DNA of 26,660 nucleotides from a virus: IMG/VR virus record IMGVR_UViG_3300046006_002139, positions 1 to 26,660 of that record; one strand, given 5' to 3'. Both the position numbers and the translations under genes were made by a program. Within the stretch, counting starts at the first letter, position 1. Each line of letters opens with the position of its first letter. Of the stretch, positions 18,531-25,912 are shown piece by piece. The notes beneath the pieces were generated by a model. The model was not told where the DNA came from. It did no database searches and was given only the letters and a program-made list of their open reading frames with translations.

Positions 18531-19067
18531 TTAGTTCTTGAAATCTGAAAAAAGTTTAGATAAAAATCTAAATTTATCAGTCATACGATAATCCATTGCT
18601 AAATCCCAATCTTCGGTTTTAATATAGTCAGCAAAGTCTTTATCGTCGGTTTTCATTCGACGTTTAACTTCTTTAGGATCATCACCACGTTTTAAAGATC
18701 TATCTAATCTTACTTCATCTGGTGTATGTATAAAAATAACAACCAAGTTTTCTCTACCTACTGCATGTATAAGTTTTTCTAATCCTCTTGGTGTTAAGAT
18801 AAGAAGATCACAATTCTTATAATCACTTTTTGTTAAACCGTAGTACCAATCATTAAATTCGTCCCATTCAACAAACTGTTCATTAGCACGTAACTTTTCA
18901 AAGTAATCACGAGTTACAAACCTATAACTAATGTCAGGTATTTCATTATGACGGATTGGTCTTGATGTAGTTGATAGAGCAGGACGGCAACCATTTTCTT
19001 GTAACATTGTTGCCAACTCAGTTTTACCTGAGCAAGATTTTCCAATAAGGACTATTTTCTTTTCCAT
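18531..19067 (-). CDS. Guanylate kinase-like nucleotide kinase
   Basis: 178 residues with a guanylate-kinase core. The P-loop is GKSCSGKT (9-16), the GMP-binding segment STTSRPIR (32-39) corresponds to the family's S-x-T-T-R-x-x-R, and ISYRFV plus FVEWDEFNDWYYG (65-77) match the D-Y-x-F and E-x-x-x-Y-G elements. The LID region carries DEVRLDRSLKRGDD (117-130). It would convert (d)GMP to (d)GDP with ATP in the cytoplasm, feeding nucleotide supply during phage replication. It is somewhat shorter than bacterial Gmk (about 205), and the family also includes non-catalytic members, but key residues appear retained. ATG 19067 overlaps the upstream small membrane-protein gene by 16 nt. Confidence 0.87.
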   Translation of the reverse strand: MEKKIVLIGKSCSGKTELATMLQENGCRPALSTTSRPIRHNEIPDISYRFVTRDYFEKLRANEQFVEWDEFNDWYYGLTKSDYKNCDLLILTPRGLEKLIHAVGRENLVVIFIHTPDEVRLDRSLKRGDDPKEVKRRMKTDDKDFADYIKTEDWDLAMDYRMTDKFRFLSKLFSDFKN

Positions 19068-19291
19068 AGGATAGCAAGTAATCCGAAGTAGACTACCAAT
19101 GATTCTAAAAAGTTAAACGGGATTTTGTTGAATTTTGTAAGTGTTAAGTATAACGCTCCGTAGAAGATAAGGAACTTTGCAATAAATACTAATAGAAATG
19201 CCACTCTAGAAACAGGAGTCTTTTCAGCATGTTCAGATGCTTCGTCAGACATTGTCTTAGTGTATAATTTTTGTTGGTTCTTGTCAATCAT
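19052..19291 (-). CDS. Small two-helix membrane protein, 79 aa
   Basis: Residues 1-27 are polar; two hydrophobic segments follow at about 29-49 (VAFLLVFIAKFLIFYGALYL) and 59-75 (FNFLESLVVYFGLLAIL), ending WKRK. It could be a holin by size and topology, but nothing specific supports that and no endolysin gene is adjacent. ATG 19291 is preceded at 19311-19318 by GGAATATA followed by AATAC, a variant of the late element. The end overlaps the kinase gene by 16 nt, so both share a transcript. Confidence 0.72.
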   Translation of the reverse strand: MIDKNQQKLYTKTMSDEASEHAEKTPVSRVAFLLVFIAKFLIFYGALYLTLTKFNKIPFNFLESLVVYFGLLAILWKRK

Positions 19292-19310
19292 TTTAAAAAT
19301 ATTTAGTATT

Positions 19311-19318
19311 TATATTCC
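19311..19318 (-). promoter_or_regulatory. Variant late promoter element before the 79-aa membrane protein
   Basis: Minus-strand GGAATATAAATAC, with the ATATA core ending 19 nt before ATG 19291, in the 141-nt gap between a terminator and the gene. It deviates from GATATATA by one inserted or substituted base but keeps the spacing. Confidence 0.4.
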
Positions 19319-19373
19319 AAAGATTGTAAAGAGTTCTTAAAAATGGGTAATATAGAGGACATTAAATGAAACA

Positions 19374-19402
19374 TAAAAAAATGTATGGTTATTGCCATAC
19401 AT
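19374..19402 (-). terminator. Rho-independent terminator after the tape-measure unit
   Basis: Minus strand: perfect 8-bp stem ATGTATGG / CCATACAT with a six-base loop, followed by a run of seven T. It lies about 30 nt beyond the stop of the 73-residue gene and would end the transcript carrying the tape measure. Confidence 0.88.
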
Positions 19403-19432
19403 TAATATCTAGAGTAATAGAAAAGGATCTGG

Positions 19433-19654
19433 TTAGTCCTTCTCATTTGGGGTTTGACCCTTACTGTCAGGCAATTCTTTATTGCTACTTGCAATCCTTG
19501 GTTTAAAGAATGACTTCTGATTATCAAAAGCTTTCTTAAACATATAGAACCCAGTATCACCAGGAGCTGGCTGTACTAAATACTTTGGTGCTTTATATTC
19601 GTCTGTTTCAGATTCAAACGTAGCAAAATCTGGAGTGCTATTCTTCTTTGACAT
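19433..19654 (-). CDS. Small hypothetical protein, 73 aa
   Basis: Unrecognised and probably partly disordered: polar start (SKKNSTPDFATFESETDEYK), a central YLVQPAPGDTGFYMFKKAFD stretch, and a Lys/Glu/Asn-rich end. ATG 19654 overlaps the preceding coiled-coil gene by 17 nt. It lies just before a strong terminator and downstream of the tape measure, so a tail assembly or baseplate role is possible by position only. Confidence 0.7.
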   Translation of the reverse strand: MSKKNSTPDFATFESETDEYKAPKYLVQPAPGDTGFYMFKKAFDNQKSFFKPRIASSNKELPDSKGQTPNEKD

Positions 19655-19961
19655 TTGTCTTACCTTCTTTTGATGTTGTTAAAGCAATAGTTTTAGCATG
19701 CTCTAAATCCTGTCTCTTTTTTGACAAGTCATTTTTTTCAATTTCCAACCTAATAAGTTTTCCATCTATTTCTAATATCTGTGCTTCAAAAGAATTCTTA
19801 TTTCTTATAGCTTCTTTACGAGCTTTTTCTACATCAGCAAGCTGTGCTATTAATCCTGCATTAGCTGATGGTTCAGCGGCAATAGGCATAGCCTCTTTTT
19901 CAGTATCTTCTTCAACAGATGCTGCTTTAAATTTCTTTGCTTCCCAATCTGAGAATTTCAT
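19638..19961 (-). CDS. Coiled-coil hypothetical protein downstream of the tape measure
   Basis: 107 residues from ATG 19961 (MKFSDWEAKKFKAASVEED). An ATG four codons upstream at 19973 is possible, but it lies only a few bases from the GAATATATAAAG element, whereas the second ATG has GGAAAA before it and the usual spacing to that element. After an acidic, Ala-rich start, residues 45-95 are a strong coiled coil (LADVEKARKEAIRNKNSFEA, LIRLEIEKNDLSKKRQDLEH). The sequence resembles a structural or scaffolding helper rather than an enzyme. It overlaps the next gene by 17 nt. Confidence 0.75.
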   Translation of the reverse strand: MKFSDWEAKKFKAASVEEDTEKEAMPIAAEPSANAGLIAQLADVEKARKEAIRNKNSFEAQILEIDGKLIRLEIEKNDLSKKRQDLEHAKTIALTTSKEGKTNVKEE

Positions 19962-19977
19962 GTAATTTTCCATACTT

Positions 19978-19986
19978 TATATATTC
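19978..19986 (-). promoter_or_regulatory. Variant late promoter GAATATATA after the tape measure
   Basis: Minus-strand GAATATATAAAG, its TATA core ending 16 nt before ATG 19961, in the short gap after the tape-measure stop. It could boost expression of the two small genes relative to the tape measure. One-base variant of GATATATA. Confidence 0.42.
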
Positions 19987-19992
19987 TTTGTA

Positions 19993-22900
19993 TTACTTAC
20001 TTAACTTTCCATTTATGTAAAGGTTAGTTACGTGTAATTCGGCAACTACCCCACCAGATCCAGGAACCGAAGGGTTATTAGTTGATGCCGGTCCAGCAGC
20101 TTTCTTAGTAGATGCATTACCACCAGCAGCAGCGCTAGCAGCACCTGCTGTTTTAGTTGCCGCAGTCTTAACTGGATTAGTTGCAGCAGCTGCGTCTTTA
20201 CCTACGCCTTTATTAGCATTATTTAAGTCTGCTTGCGCCTGCGCTTGTTCTTTAAGTGCTTTTGTAGTTGCTGAAAGTTTACCAGGATCAACACTTGCTA
20301 TAGTTTTTAATGCATCAGCGTATGTCTTTAAGTTAGAAGCATCATCTTTACCAAACGCATCCCATATTTTAACGAACGATCCCATTTCTTTTGTAAACTG
20401 ACCAAAAGTTTTAGCAAACTTTTCAAATGGAGTATTAATTTTTGTCATGCCTTCAGTAATTGTGGCAAACTTTTTGTACAGCGTAAGTTTCTTATCGTCC
20501 ATTTTATCAAATGATGAACCCATCTTTACTAAAGAACCAGCAAAGCCAGTTAACACACCGTCAATGTTTTTGCCATTCTTAGATGACTCTTCAATATTTT
20601 TTGTAATGTTAAGATAAGATTCAGAAACACTTAATATTTGTTTTGCAGCAGAAGACATTTTTGGCATAAACTCAATTGCGGTATCTATTTCATCTTCATA
20701 TTTGTCAATGTATATACCTAAGTTAGCAAATACTTGTGGAAATGCGTATAGCAATTTCTTTGCATTCTCAATTGCCATTGGAACCGCATCAGCAAAACTA
20801 ATTACACCTTTTGCTACAAGTTTAGCATCCTTTGTACCTGGATTAATTACTTCATTAATAGTTGCCTGTCCACCTGCAAGTTTAAGAACCATATCAGCCA
20901 TTTTGCTAATAGGATCAGTTACTTTACCAGCTGCTTCTAATCCAGCCTCAAGAGCACTGTCTGTAAACCAAGAACTTCCGTTTTTATAGTCTTTTCCAAA
21001 TTGTGTAAGAGGCTGCGTTAATGTTGTTAGGATAAGCCCAACATTATCAGCAGCAAGTGTAAAATCTTCAGCTCCTAACTTACGAGGAGTTCCGGTTGGA
21101 ACCAGCTTGCCATCAACAACAGCATAGTCAACTATACTAAGATTTGCCATGTCAGCAACACCTTTTGCAATAGATGCAATAGCATTACCTATTTTTCCAG
21201 CAGCTTGAATACCTTTTACGGTATAGCCGTCCCCCCAAAGTGCTCCTTCACCAGCAGATGCCCACATACCAAATTCAGTAAGAGGTTGTTGTAGTGTAGT
21301 TAAAATTAATGAGGTATTAAGACTTGCTAACAAGAAATCTCCTGCATTTAATTTACGAACTGCTTTAGGAACAAGCTTGCCATCTCTAACTTCATAATCA
21401 ACAACATTAAGTTGAGCCATGTCAGAAACACCTTTAGCTATACTAGCAATAACATTTCCGATGCCTGCTGCTGCTTTAATACCTTTTGCCATGTAACCAG
21501 CCCCAATAGTAAACGGACCAAATCCGGTTTCACCCATTGTTGACCACATACCAAAATTTGTAAGTGGCATTGCAAGTGCATTAAGTATCATTGCAGTATT
21601 TGGTCCAACTGCCTGGATTTCTTCATTAGTTAATTTAACTAATCTTTTAGGTACAAGTTTTTTAGCATCTTTATCATATTCCATTTCTGTGAATGATAAA
21701 GTAGCCATTGCTTTTACTCCTGACGCTAATGAAACTAATGCATTACCGATTAAAGCAATCACAGGAATTGCTGCAAGTAATTTAACCATACCCATTACAC
21801 CTACACCATCAAGTGCATGCGCAAATCCTTGAACCGTACTTGTAAGAGCGTTTTGTAATGATTCTCCATCAGATTCTTGCCATCCAATTTCTTTAAACTT
21901 ACCTAAAGCATATGTAAGAGGTATTAAAGCAAGTGAAGCAGGTATAAGAACCGCGGCACCAATAGCAGCAGGTATTGCAACTAACCCAAACTTAGCAAGT
22001 GATATACCAATTTGAGCAATAGCATATCCAAGGTTATCGGTTTTTTCTTTTGTAAAATCCGCTTTTGATAATATCCAAAGTGCACCAGCAAAAACTACAA
22101 GTGATGCAGCTAATGTTAATAAAACACCAGCACCAATTTCAGCAAACAGTGCAACTGCCGGATTTCCTAATACATAAGCAGCTAATCCTAAACCGACTAT
22201 AGCAGCACCCACCATAACTAACTTAAGACCTAAAGTAACAGGATCATCTTTTATAAGACTACCTACAATTGCTACACCAGCGGCAAAGCCTATCATAGGT
22301 GCAATTAATGAATCTAAAACTACAGATCCTTTTTTAATATCTTTATCAAATTTACCAAGTCCATACGCCGCAAGACCAATAACTACCATAGCAGCAGCAA
22401 GAGCGCCGGATCCTTTTAAAATTTCTTTCCATACTAGACCAGCAAGTGCCATAACTCCTCCAAATAATACTAGAGGTTTAGCCATACTGCCTAATGTTTT
22501 AACACCTTTATTAATCTGCGTTGCTTTCTTTCCTACCTCATTCATTACTATTGAAATAAATCCAATAGCAAGTCCTAACACAACTGCGCCTAAGGCTATT
22601 TGAACATATACAAGTCCAGCAAGAGCCATTGTTACACCAAATAATAATAGTGGTTTAATCATGCTGTTCATAGACTTGATACCTCTATTAATCATTAAGG
22701 AATTTTTTCCTACTTCCTTTAGCACAAACATGATTGCACTTATAGATAATACAAAGGCTAATGTACCAATAGCAAATTTATCAACAAAGTATCCGATAGC
22801 TATCATGGTTAATGCAAATAACATTACACCTTTAGCAATCTTCATTAGTGCTACTATCGAGTTAGTACCTTTTGTAGTTGCAGCAGTTGCATCTTTAAGC

Positions 22901-23931
22901 GCCCATAAAATAGCTTTTATACTTAATACAAAAAGTAATACACCAACTATATAAAGTGGAGCAAGTAATGCTATTCCTACCATAGTTAATGCAAATAGCA
23001 TTACTGACTTACCTAATTTAAGTAAAGACTCTAATTGATTAGCACCTTTGCCGGAAGCAGCATTCGCGGATTTTAATGACCATAAGATAGCCTTTATACT
23101 TAATACAAAAAGTAATACCCCAACTGCATAAAGTGGAGCAGTCAACGCAATAGTAACCATCGCTAAGGCAAACCAAATTAATGATGATCCTAGTTTAGTT
23201 ATTGTTTCAATTCCTGATGCGCCCTTTCCTGTAGCAGCGGTTGCATCTTTTAATGACCATATGATAGCTTTTATACTCATTACGAATAATAAAACACCAA
23301 CTGCATATAGTGGTGCAGTTACTGCAATTGCCACCATAGCCAAGGCAAACCAAATTAATGATTTTCCTAAGTTTACTATTGTTTCTATCCCACTAGCACC
23401 TTTAGCAGTTGCAGCTGTGGCATCTTTTAATGACCAGATAATCATTTTTAAACTTAAGGCAAATACCAAAGTTCCAAGCGCAACCGCAGGCGCCAATATT
23501 GCTATTGCCGTCATGCCTATTGCAAAATGTAGTAAACCTTTAGACATTCCAGTTAAGGCTTCTATCAGTTTTACGCCGTCAACTTCTTTTAAAGTTGTGC
23601 CTGCTTCTTTTAGTCCTTCAGAAAAATCTATTAAGAATCCTTTAACTAAAGAACCTGCCTTAGGACTAAGTATTTTGGTAGCTAAGATTAGTTTGCTGAG
23701 AGACCCAGCCATTCCGCCAATAGCAATAGCTTCTTCCGCGGTATTAACACGAGGCCCAGCATCAGCACCTTCAACTTTAGACTTTGTAGTTTTATTTTCG
23801 CCGTCCTTCTTATCTGCAGAATCAGCACCTTCCTTTTTCTTACTGCTATTTGGATTGAGATAGCTCTCAATCTTAGCAGTTAAGGAAACTAATTGGGTTA
23901 GTTTTTCATTGGCCTGGTTGGCTACTGACAT
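19993..23931 (-). CDS. Tail tape measure protein, 1312 aa, with two tandem repeat families
   Basis: Position after sheath, tube and chaperone-like genes, very large size, and Ala/Leu/Ile-rich helical composition identify a tape measure, which sets tail length and often enters the host envelope on ejection. After a coiled, charged N-terminus (1-125), about eight tandem repeats of 59 residues occur (about 128-600). Each has two strongly hydrophobic helices and a basic turn, for example KAIIWSLKDATAATGKG. A second family with period about 93 residues covers roughly 735-1080, marked by a strand plus DGKLVPK and then QPLTEFGMW. The C-terminal part is helical, then an Ala/Thr/Gly-rich linker and a conserved-looking end VAELHVTNLYINGKLSK. 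ATG 23931 lies 21 nt after a GATATATA element. No lytic domain was seen. Confidence 0.9.
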   Translation of the reverse strand: MSVANQANEKLTQLVSLTAKIESYLNPNSSKKKEGADSADKKDGENKTTKSKVEGADAGPRVNTAEEAIAIGGMAGSLSKLILATKILSPKAGSLVKGFLIDFSEGLKEAGTTLKEVDGVKLIEALTGMSKGLLHFAIGMTAIAILAPAVALGTLVFALSLKMIIWSLKDATAATAKGASGIETIVNLGKSLIWFALAMVAIAVTAPLYAVGVLLFVMSIKAIIWSLKDATAATGKGASGIETITKLGSSLIWFALAMVTIALTAPLYAVGVLLFVLSIKAILWSLKSANAASGKGANQLESLLKLGKSVMLFALTMVGIALLAPLYIVGVLLFVLSIKAILWALKDATAATTKGTNSIVALMKIAKGVMLFALTMIAIGYFVDKFAIGTLAFVLSISAIMFVLKEVGKNSLMINRGIKSMNSMIKPLLLFGVTMALAGLVYVQIALGAVVLGLAIGFISIVMNEVGKKATQINKGVKTLGSMAKPLVLFGGVMALAGLVWKEILKGSGALAAAMVVIGLAAYGLGKFDKDIKKGSVVLDSLIAPMIGFAAGVAIVGSLIKDDPVTLGLKLVMVGAAIVGLGLAAYVLGNPAVALFAEIGAGVLLTLAASLVVFAGALWILSKADFTKEKTDNLGYAIAQIGISLAKFGLVAIPAAIGAAVLIPASLALIPLTYALGKFKEIGWQESDGESLQNALTSTVQGFAHALDGVGVMGMVKLLAAIPVIALIGNALVSLASGVKAMATLSFTEMEYDKDAKKLVPKRLVKLTNEEIQAVGPNTAMILNALAMPLTNFGMWSTMGETGFGPFTIGAGYMAKGIKAAAGIGNVIASIAKGVSDMAQLNVVDYEVRDGKLVPKAVRKLNAGDFLLASLNTSLILTTLQQPLTEFGMWASAGEGALWGDGYTVKGIQAAGKIGNAIASIAKGVADMANLSIVDYAVVDGKLVPTGTPRKLGAEDFTLAADNVGLILTTLTQPLTQFGKDYKNGSSWFTDSALEAGLEAAGKVTDPISKMADMVLKLAGGQATINEVINPGTKDAKLVAKGVISFADAVPMAIENAKKLLYAFPQVFANLGIYIDKYEDEIDTAIEFMPKMSSAAKQILSVSESYLNITKNIEESSKNGKNIDGVLTGFAGSLVKMGSSFDKMDDKKLTLYKKFATITEGMTKINTPFEKFAKTFGQFTKEMGSFVKIWDAFGKDDASNLKTYADALKTIASVDPGKLSATTKALKEQAQAQADLNNANKGVGKDAAAATNPVKTAATKTAGAASAAAGGNASTKKAAGPASTNNPSVPGSGGVVAELHVTNLYINGKLSK
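20690..21725 (-). repeat. Second tape-measure repeat family, about four units of roughly 280 nt
   Basis: Units share IGNxIASIAKGVxDMAxLxxV, then DYxVxDGKLVPK, then NTxLILTTLxQPLTxFGMW. Copies 2 and 3 are most alike; copies 1 and 4 are divergent and carry insertions. Boundaries and period are estimated by eye. Confidence 0.75.
22132..23550 (-). repeat. First tape-measure repeat family, about eight units of 177 nt
   Basis: Period of 59 codons, counted directly on copies 2 and 3 which are nearly identical (LGKSLIWFALAMVAIAVTAP, AVGVLLFVMSIKAIIWSLK). Copies 5-8 diverge progressively and lose the Trp and the ATAATGKGA turn. The gradient suggests recent tandem duplication at the N-terminal end. 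Confidence 0.85.
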
Positions 23932-23952
23932 CTATTATCTATGGTCTTTTTG

Positions 23953-23965
23953 TATATATCATATT
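23953..23965 (-). promoter_or_regulatory. Candidate late promoter GATATATA before the tape measure
   Basis: Minus-strand AATATGATATATAC, core ending 21 nt before ATG 23931 and just inside the gap after the chaperone-like frame. Same motif and spacing as the other late elements. Confidence 0.55.
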
Positions 23966-23967
23966 AC

Positions 23968-24234
23968 CTATAACTTAAAGTTAGGCATAGATGGCATTGT
24001 AAAGTTTGGCATACTCATTTTAGGCATACTACTTTGTGCTTGACTCATAGTATTGCTTGCCGATGTATCTTGAGATTCTTCTTCTTTTCTACGTCTTTCG
24101 CCTTCTTCTTCATTAAAGTTTTTCAAATTCTCCATTAAGATCTCAGCGCGATAAAATTCCAGCCTGTCTAATTCAGAAGGCTGGAGTTTTAAAACTTTTA
24201 ATAAAATGAACTCAGCCTCAAACCAGTTCTCCAA
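23968..24234 (-). CDS. Tail assembly chaperone-like frame (gp51 / T-domain analogue), probably reached by frameshift
   Basis: About 88 residues; the usual start would be a TTG at 24234, with no ATG until 24135 (residue 34). The sequence EAEFILLKVLKLQPSELDRL followed by EFYRAEILMENLKNF resembles the second half of tail assembly chaperones (such as lambda T or T4 gp51 by position): acidic helix, P-S-E-L-D, then a Tyr/Arg helix. A charged linker (EEEGERRRKEEES) and a Met/Pro repeat end (PKMSMPNFTMPSMPNF) follow. It overlaps the gp26-like gene by 17 nt, and its frame is open upstream to 24279, so production as a +1 (or -2) frameshift fusion is likely. If initiated independently, TTG 24234 is the best candidate. 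Confidence 0.68.
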   Translation of the reverse strand: MENWFEAEFILLKVLKLQPSELDRLEFYRAEILMENLKNFNEEEGERRRKEEESQDTSASNTMSQAQSSMPKMSMPNFTMPSMPNFKL

Positions 24235-25198
24235 AGATATCTGAAATAAGGAAAATAGATTTGACTCCTCCTTGAAAGTTTAGGGGAGCTTTCCCTTCGC
24301 CTCCGCCCGATGTTTGGTATCTGATACCAGGATTAATTGAATCTGATAACATTTCAACAAGTTTGTCCATTACAGATATTTTTTGTATAGTCCAACCGAA
24401 TGAATCTTGTACAGCTTTATCGTAAGAGTTTTGATTAAGTAGCTTCCAATCGCCAAAAGCAAATGGTGCATACTTAATAAATGTTTTGTCAAAAGATTGT
24501 CCTGCTTGTTGTTTTTGTTTGATGTAATTCTTGATAAAAGTCATTACACCTAAAGATGGTAAAAAGATTTTAAAGTTTTCACCGTTTTTCATTTGGATAT
24601 TAAAACATTGATCTTCAGCGTTATAATACTTCATTAGCACTTCATCAGGATTAAAGTAATCTAATGAATCCTTAGTAACTTCTATTTTTTGATTAGCGCC
24701 ATCTTCATCAGATACACTAACAAATAAACGGTTCTCGCCATTCTTGAATGTATAATCACGTACTGCAAATATTAAGTAGAAACGGTCAATCTCTTTAAGA
24801 TCTTTAAATGTACCGGGTTTTCCAGGAACTTTAATTCTAACACACTTTTCCATGATAAAGTTTAGCATATCATCAAGAGCTAGTAAATCATTATCATCAA
24901 TAGTAGACCAGTGACGGATTTCTGAAACCGTAGCAGCGCGAATAGCTACTTGAGTTCCAGCTGCATAAAACATTCCTTGTGAAGGTAAAGATTCCATTGG
25001 CATATTCTTCCAACCAATTTCAGCTGCTAAAACATCATCTTCAGTTTCATAATCAGTAAACTTTTGTGCTCTACCTAATGTTGGTTTTGCTGGTTCATTA
25101 GCAATTACTTCTGCTACTTCGGATGCGTTTTCACCTTGTTGTATTAAAAGAGCTGCTTCTTTTTCCATTTGCTCCTTTAAGTTAATTTCTTCTGCCAT
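24218..25198 (-). CDS. T4 gp26-like baseplate/tail assembly protein upstream of the tape measure
   Basis: 326 residues from ATG 25198 (MAEEINLKEQ). A frame extension to 25234 would overlap the promoter motif and is rejected. Residues 1-55 are acidic and helical. Near residue 66 the motif MPMESLPSQGMFYAAGTQVA, followed by IRAATVSEIR, recalls the T4 gp26 / T4_baseplate family, in which a conserved LPS-x-G segment precedes a strand. A C-terminal helical half follows (QQAGQSFDKTFIKYAPFAFG). It lies between tail tube and tape measure, where tail assembly chaperones are encoded in many phages, and its 3' end overlaps a chaperone-like frame. The family call is from memory and moderately sure; a role in tail or baseplate assembly is well supported by position. 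Confidence 0.72.
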   Translation of the reverse strand: MAEEINLKEQMEKEAALLIQQGENASEVAEVIANEPAKPTLGRAQKFTDYETEDDVLAAEIGWKNMPMESLPSQGMFYAAGTQVAIRAATVSEIRHWSTIDDNDLLALDDMLNFIMEKCVRIKVPGKPGTFKDLKEIDRFYLIFAVRDYTFKNGENRLFVSVSDEDGANQKIEVTKDSLDYFNPDEVLMKYYNAEDQCFNIQMKNGENFKIFLPSLGVMTFIKNYIKQKQQAGQSFDKTFIKYAPFAFGDWKLLNQNSYDKAVQDSFGWTIQKISVMDKLVEMLSDSINPGIRYQTSGGGEGKAPLNFQGGVKSIFLISDIFGELV

Positions 25199-25224
25199 AT
25201 TTTCTATATTATTTAGATTTAGAT

Positions 25225-25232
25225 TATATATC
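25225..25232 (-). promoter_or_regulatory. Candidate late promoter GATATATA before the gp26-like gene
   Basis: Minus-strand TGTGATATATAATC, core ending 26 nt before ATG 25198. It follows the terminator at 25264, so a new late transcript for the chaperone and tape-measure genes would begin here. It also decides the start codon of the gene, because an upstream in-frame ATG (25234) would overlap it. Confidence 0.58.
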
Positions 25233-25263
25233 ACAGGTGTGTAATGGTTCTTAGTTTTTCACA

Positions 25264-25294
25264 TAAAAAAAGAGAACCCTTGCGAGTTCTCTTT
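25264..25294 (-). terminator. Rho-independent terminator after the tail tube gene
   Basis: Minus strand: stem AAAGAGAAC / GTTCTCTTT with an eight-base loop, followed by a T run (six T beyond the stem). It begins about 20 nt after the tail-tube stop and would end the sheath-tube transcript. Confidence 0.87.
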
Positions 25295-25312
25295 GTAAAA
25301 AGTTTAAATTGA

Positions 25313-25870
25313 TTAAAGAATCGTTTCTTCCCAGTAGTCTGCTGTAAAAGAGAATCCTGAAATTTTGTAGATTCCATTGTCTGTGAAGTCAGATCCCATA
25401 GCAGGAAGTGGAGATTTAGGAAAAACCACAGGACATTTAACTTGACGGTAGATATCTCCCGCTTTGTTGAAATAGTTGATGATCATTGGACCACCTGTGT
25501 AATCTTTCTTAAGACCCATACGGCCAGTAAGTGGATCGTATATTAAATCACACCATTTACGAAGTGCTTTATATACGTAAGCTGAATTACTGTCATCCAA
25601 GTTAACCTCAAAATCTAATTTGATTTCAAGAACCGCGTCAGTAACCATACCACCAGCGAATGTTCTAGTCGCTGATTTGTATGTTTGCTTAACTTGTTCC
25701 GGTAACCTGTTTGTTTCAATACCGTCAACTTTTGTAACGTTTTCCATTACCAGCGTCCAACCAGTAACGGCTGCAGGAGGGGTAAGAAGAATTTCGAACT
25801 GTGCTACGTATAGCGGTTCGAACTTTTGCATAGCCGCCTGCGAGTTTCTATAATGTGGAAGTCCTGCCAT
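25313..25870 (-). CDS. Tail tube protein (T4 gp19-like)
   Basis: 185 residues, the size of T4-type tail tube proteins (about 160-190). The pattern FEVNLDDSNSAYVYKALRKW followed by CDLIYDPLTGRMGLKKDYTG is characteristic of the T4 gp19-like tube family, in which a beta-sandwich with a long insertion forms hexameric rings inside the sheath. It lies 42 nt downstream of the tail sheath gene in the same orientation, as in T4 (gp18-gp19), and is followed by a terminator. ATG 25870 opens MAGLPHYRNSQAAMQKF with an A-rich leader. No internal late-promoter element is visible before it, so it probably shares the sheath transcript. Confidence 0.87.
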   Translation of the reverse strand: MAGLPHYRNSQAAMQKFEPLYVAQFEILLTPPAAVTGWTLVMENVTKVDGIETNRLPEQVKQTYKSATRTFAGGMVTDAVLEIKLDFEVNLDDSNSAYVYKALRKWCDLIYDPLTGRMGLKKDYTGGPMIINYFNKAGDIYRQVKCPVVFPKSPLPAMGSDFTDNGIYKISGFSFTADYWEETIL

Positions 25871-25912
25871 TTTTTATCTTTTATTTATTTTTCTTATTCT
25901 ATTGGTTAATCC

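Noticed and set aside
19052-19291. Holin call for the 79-residue two-helix protein
   Set aside because: Topology alone is not enough, and no endolysin gene is next to it or elsewhere in the window.
23261-23863. Long plus-strand frame opposite the tape measure
   Set aside because: Antisense to the hydrophobic repeats; composition is a mirror of the Ala/Ile-rich helices and the position is inside a certain gene.
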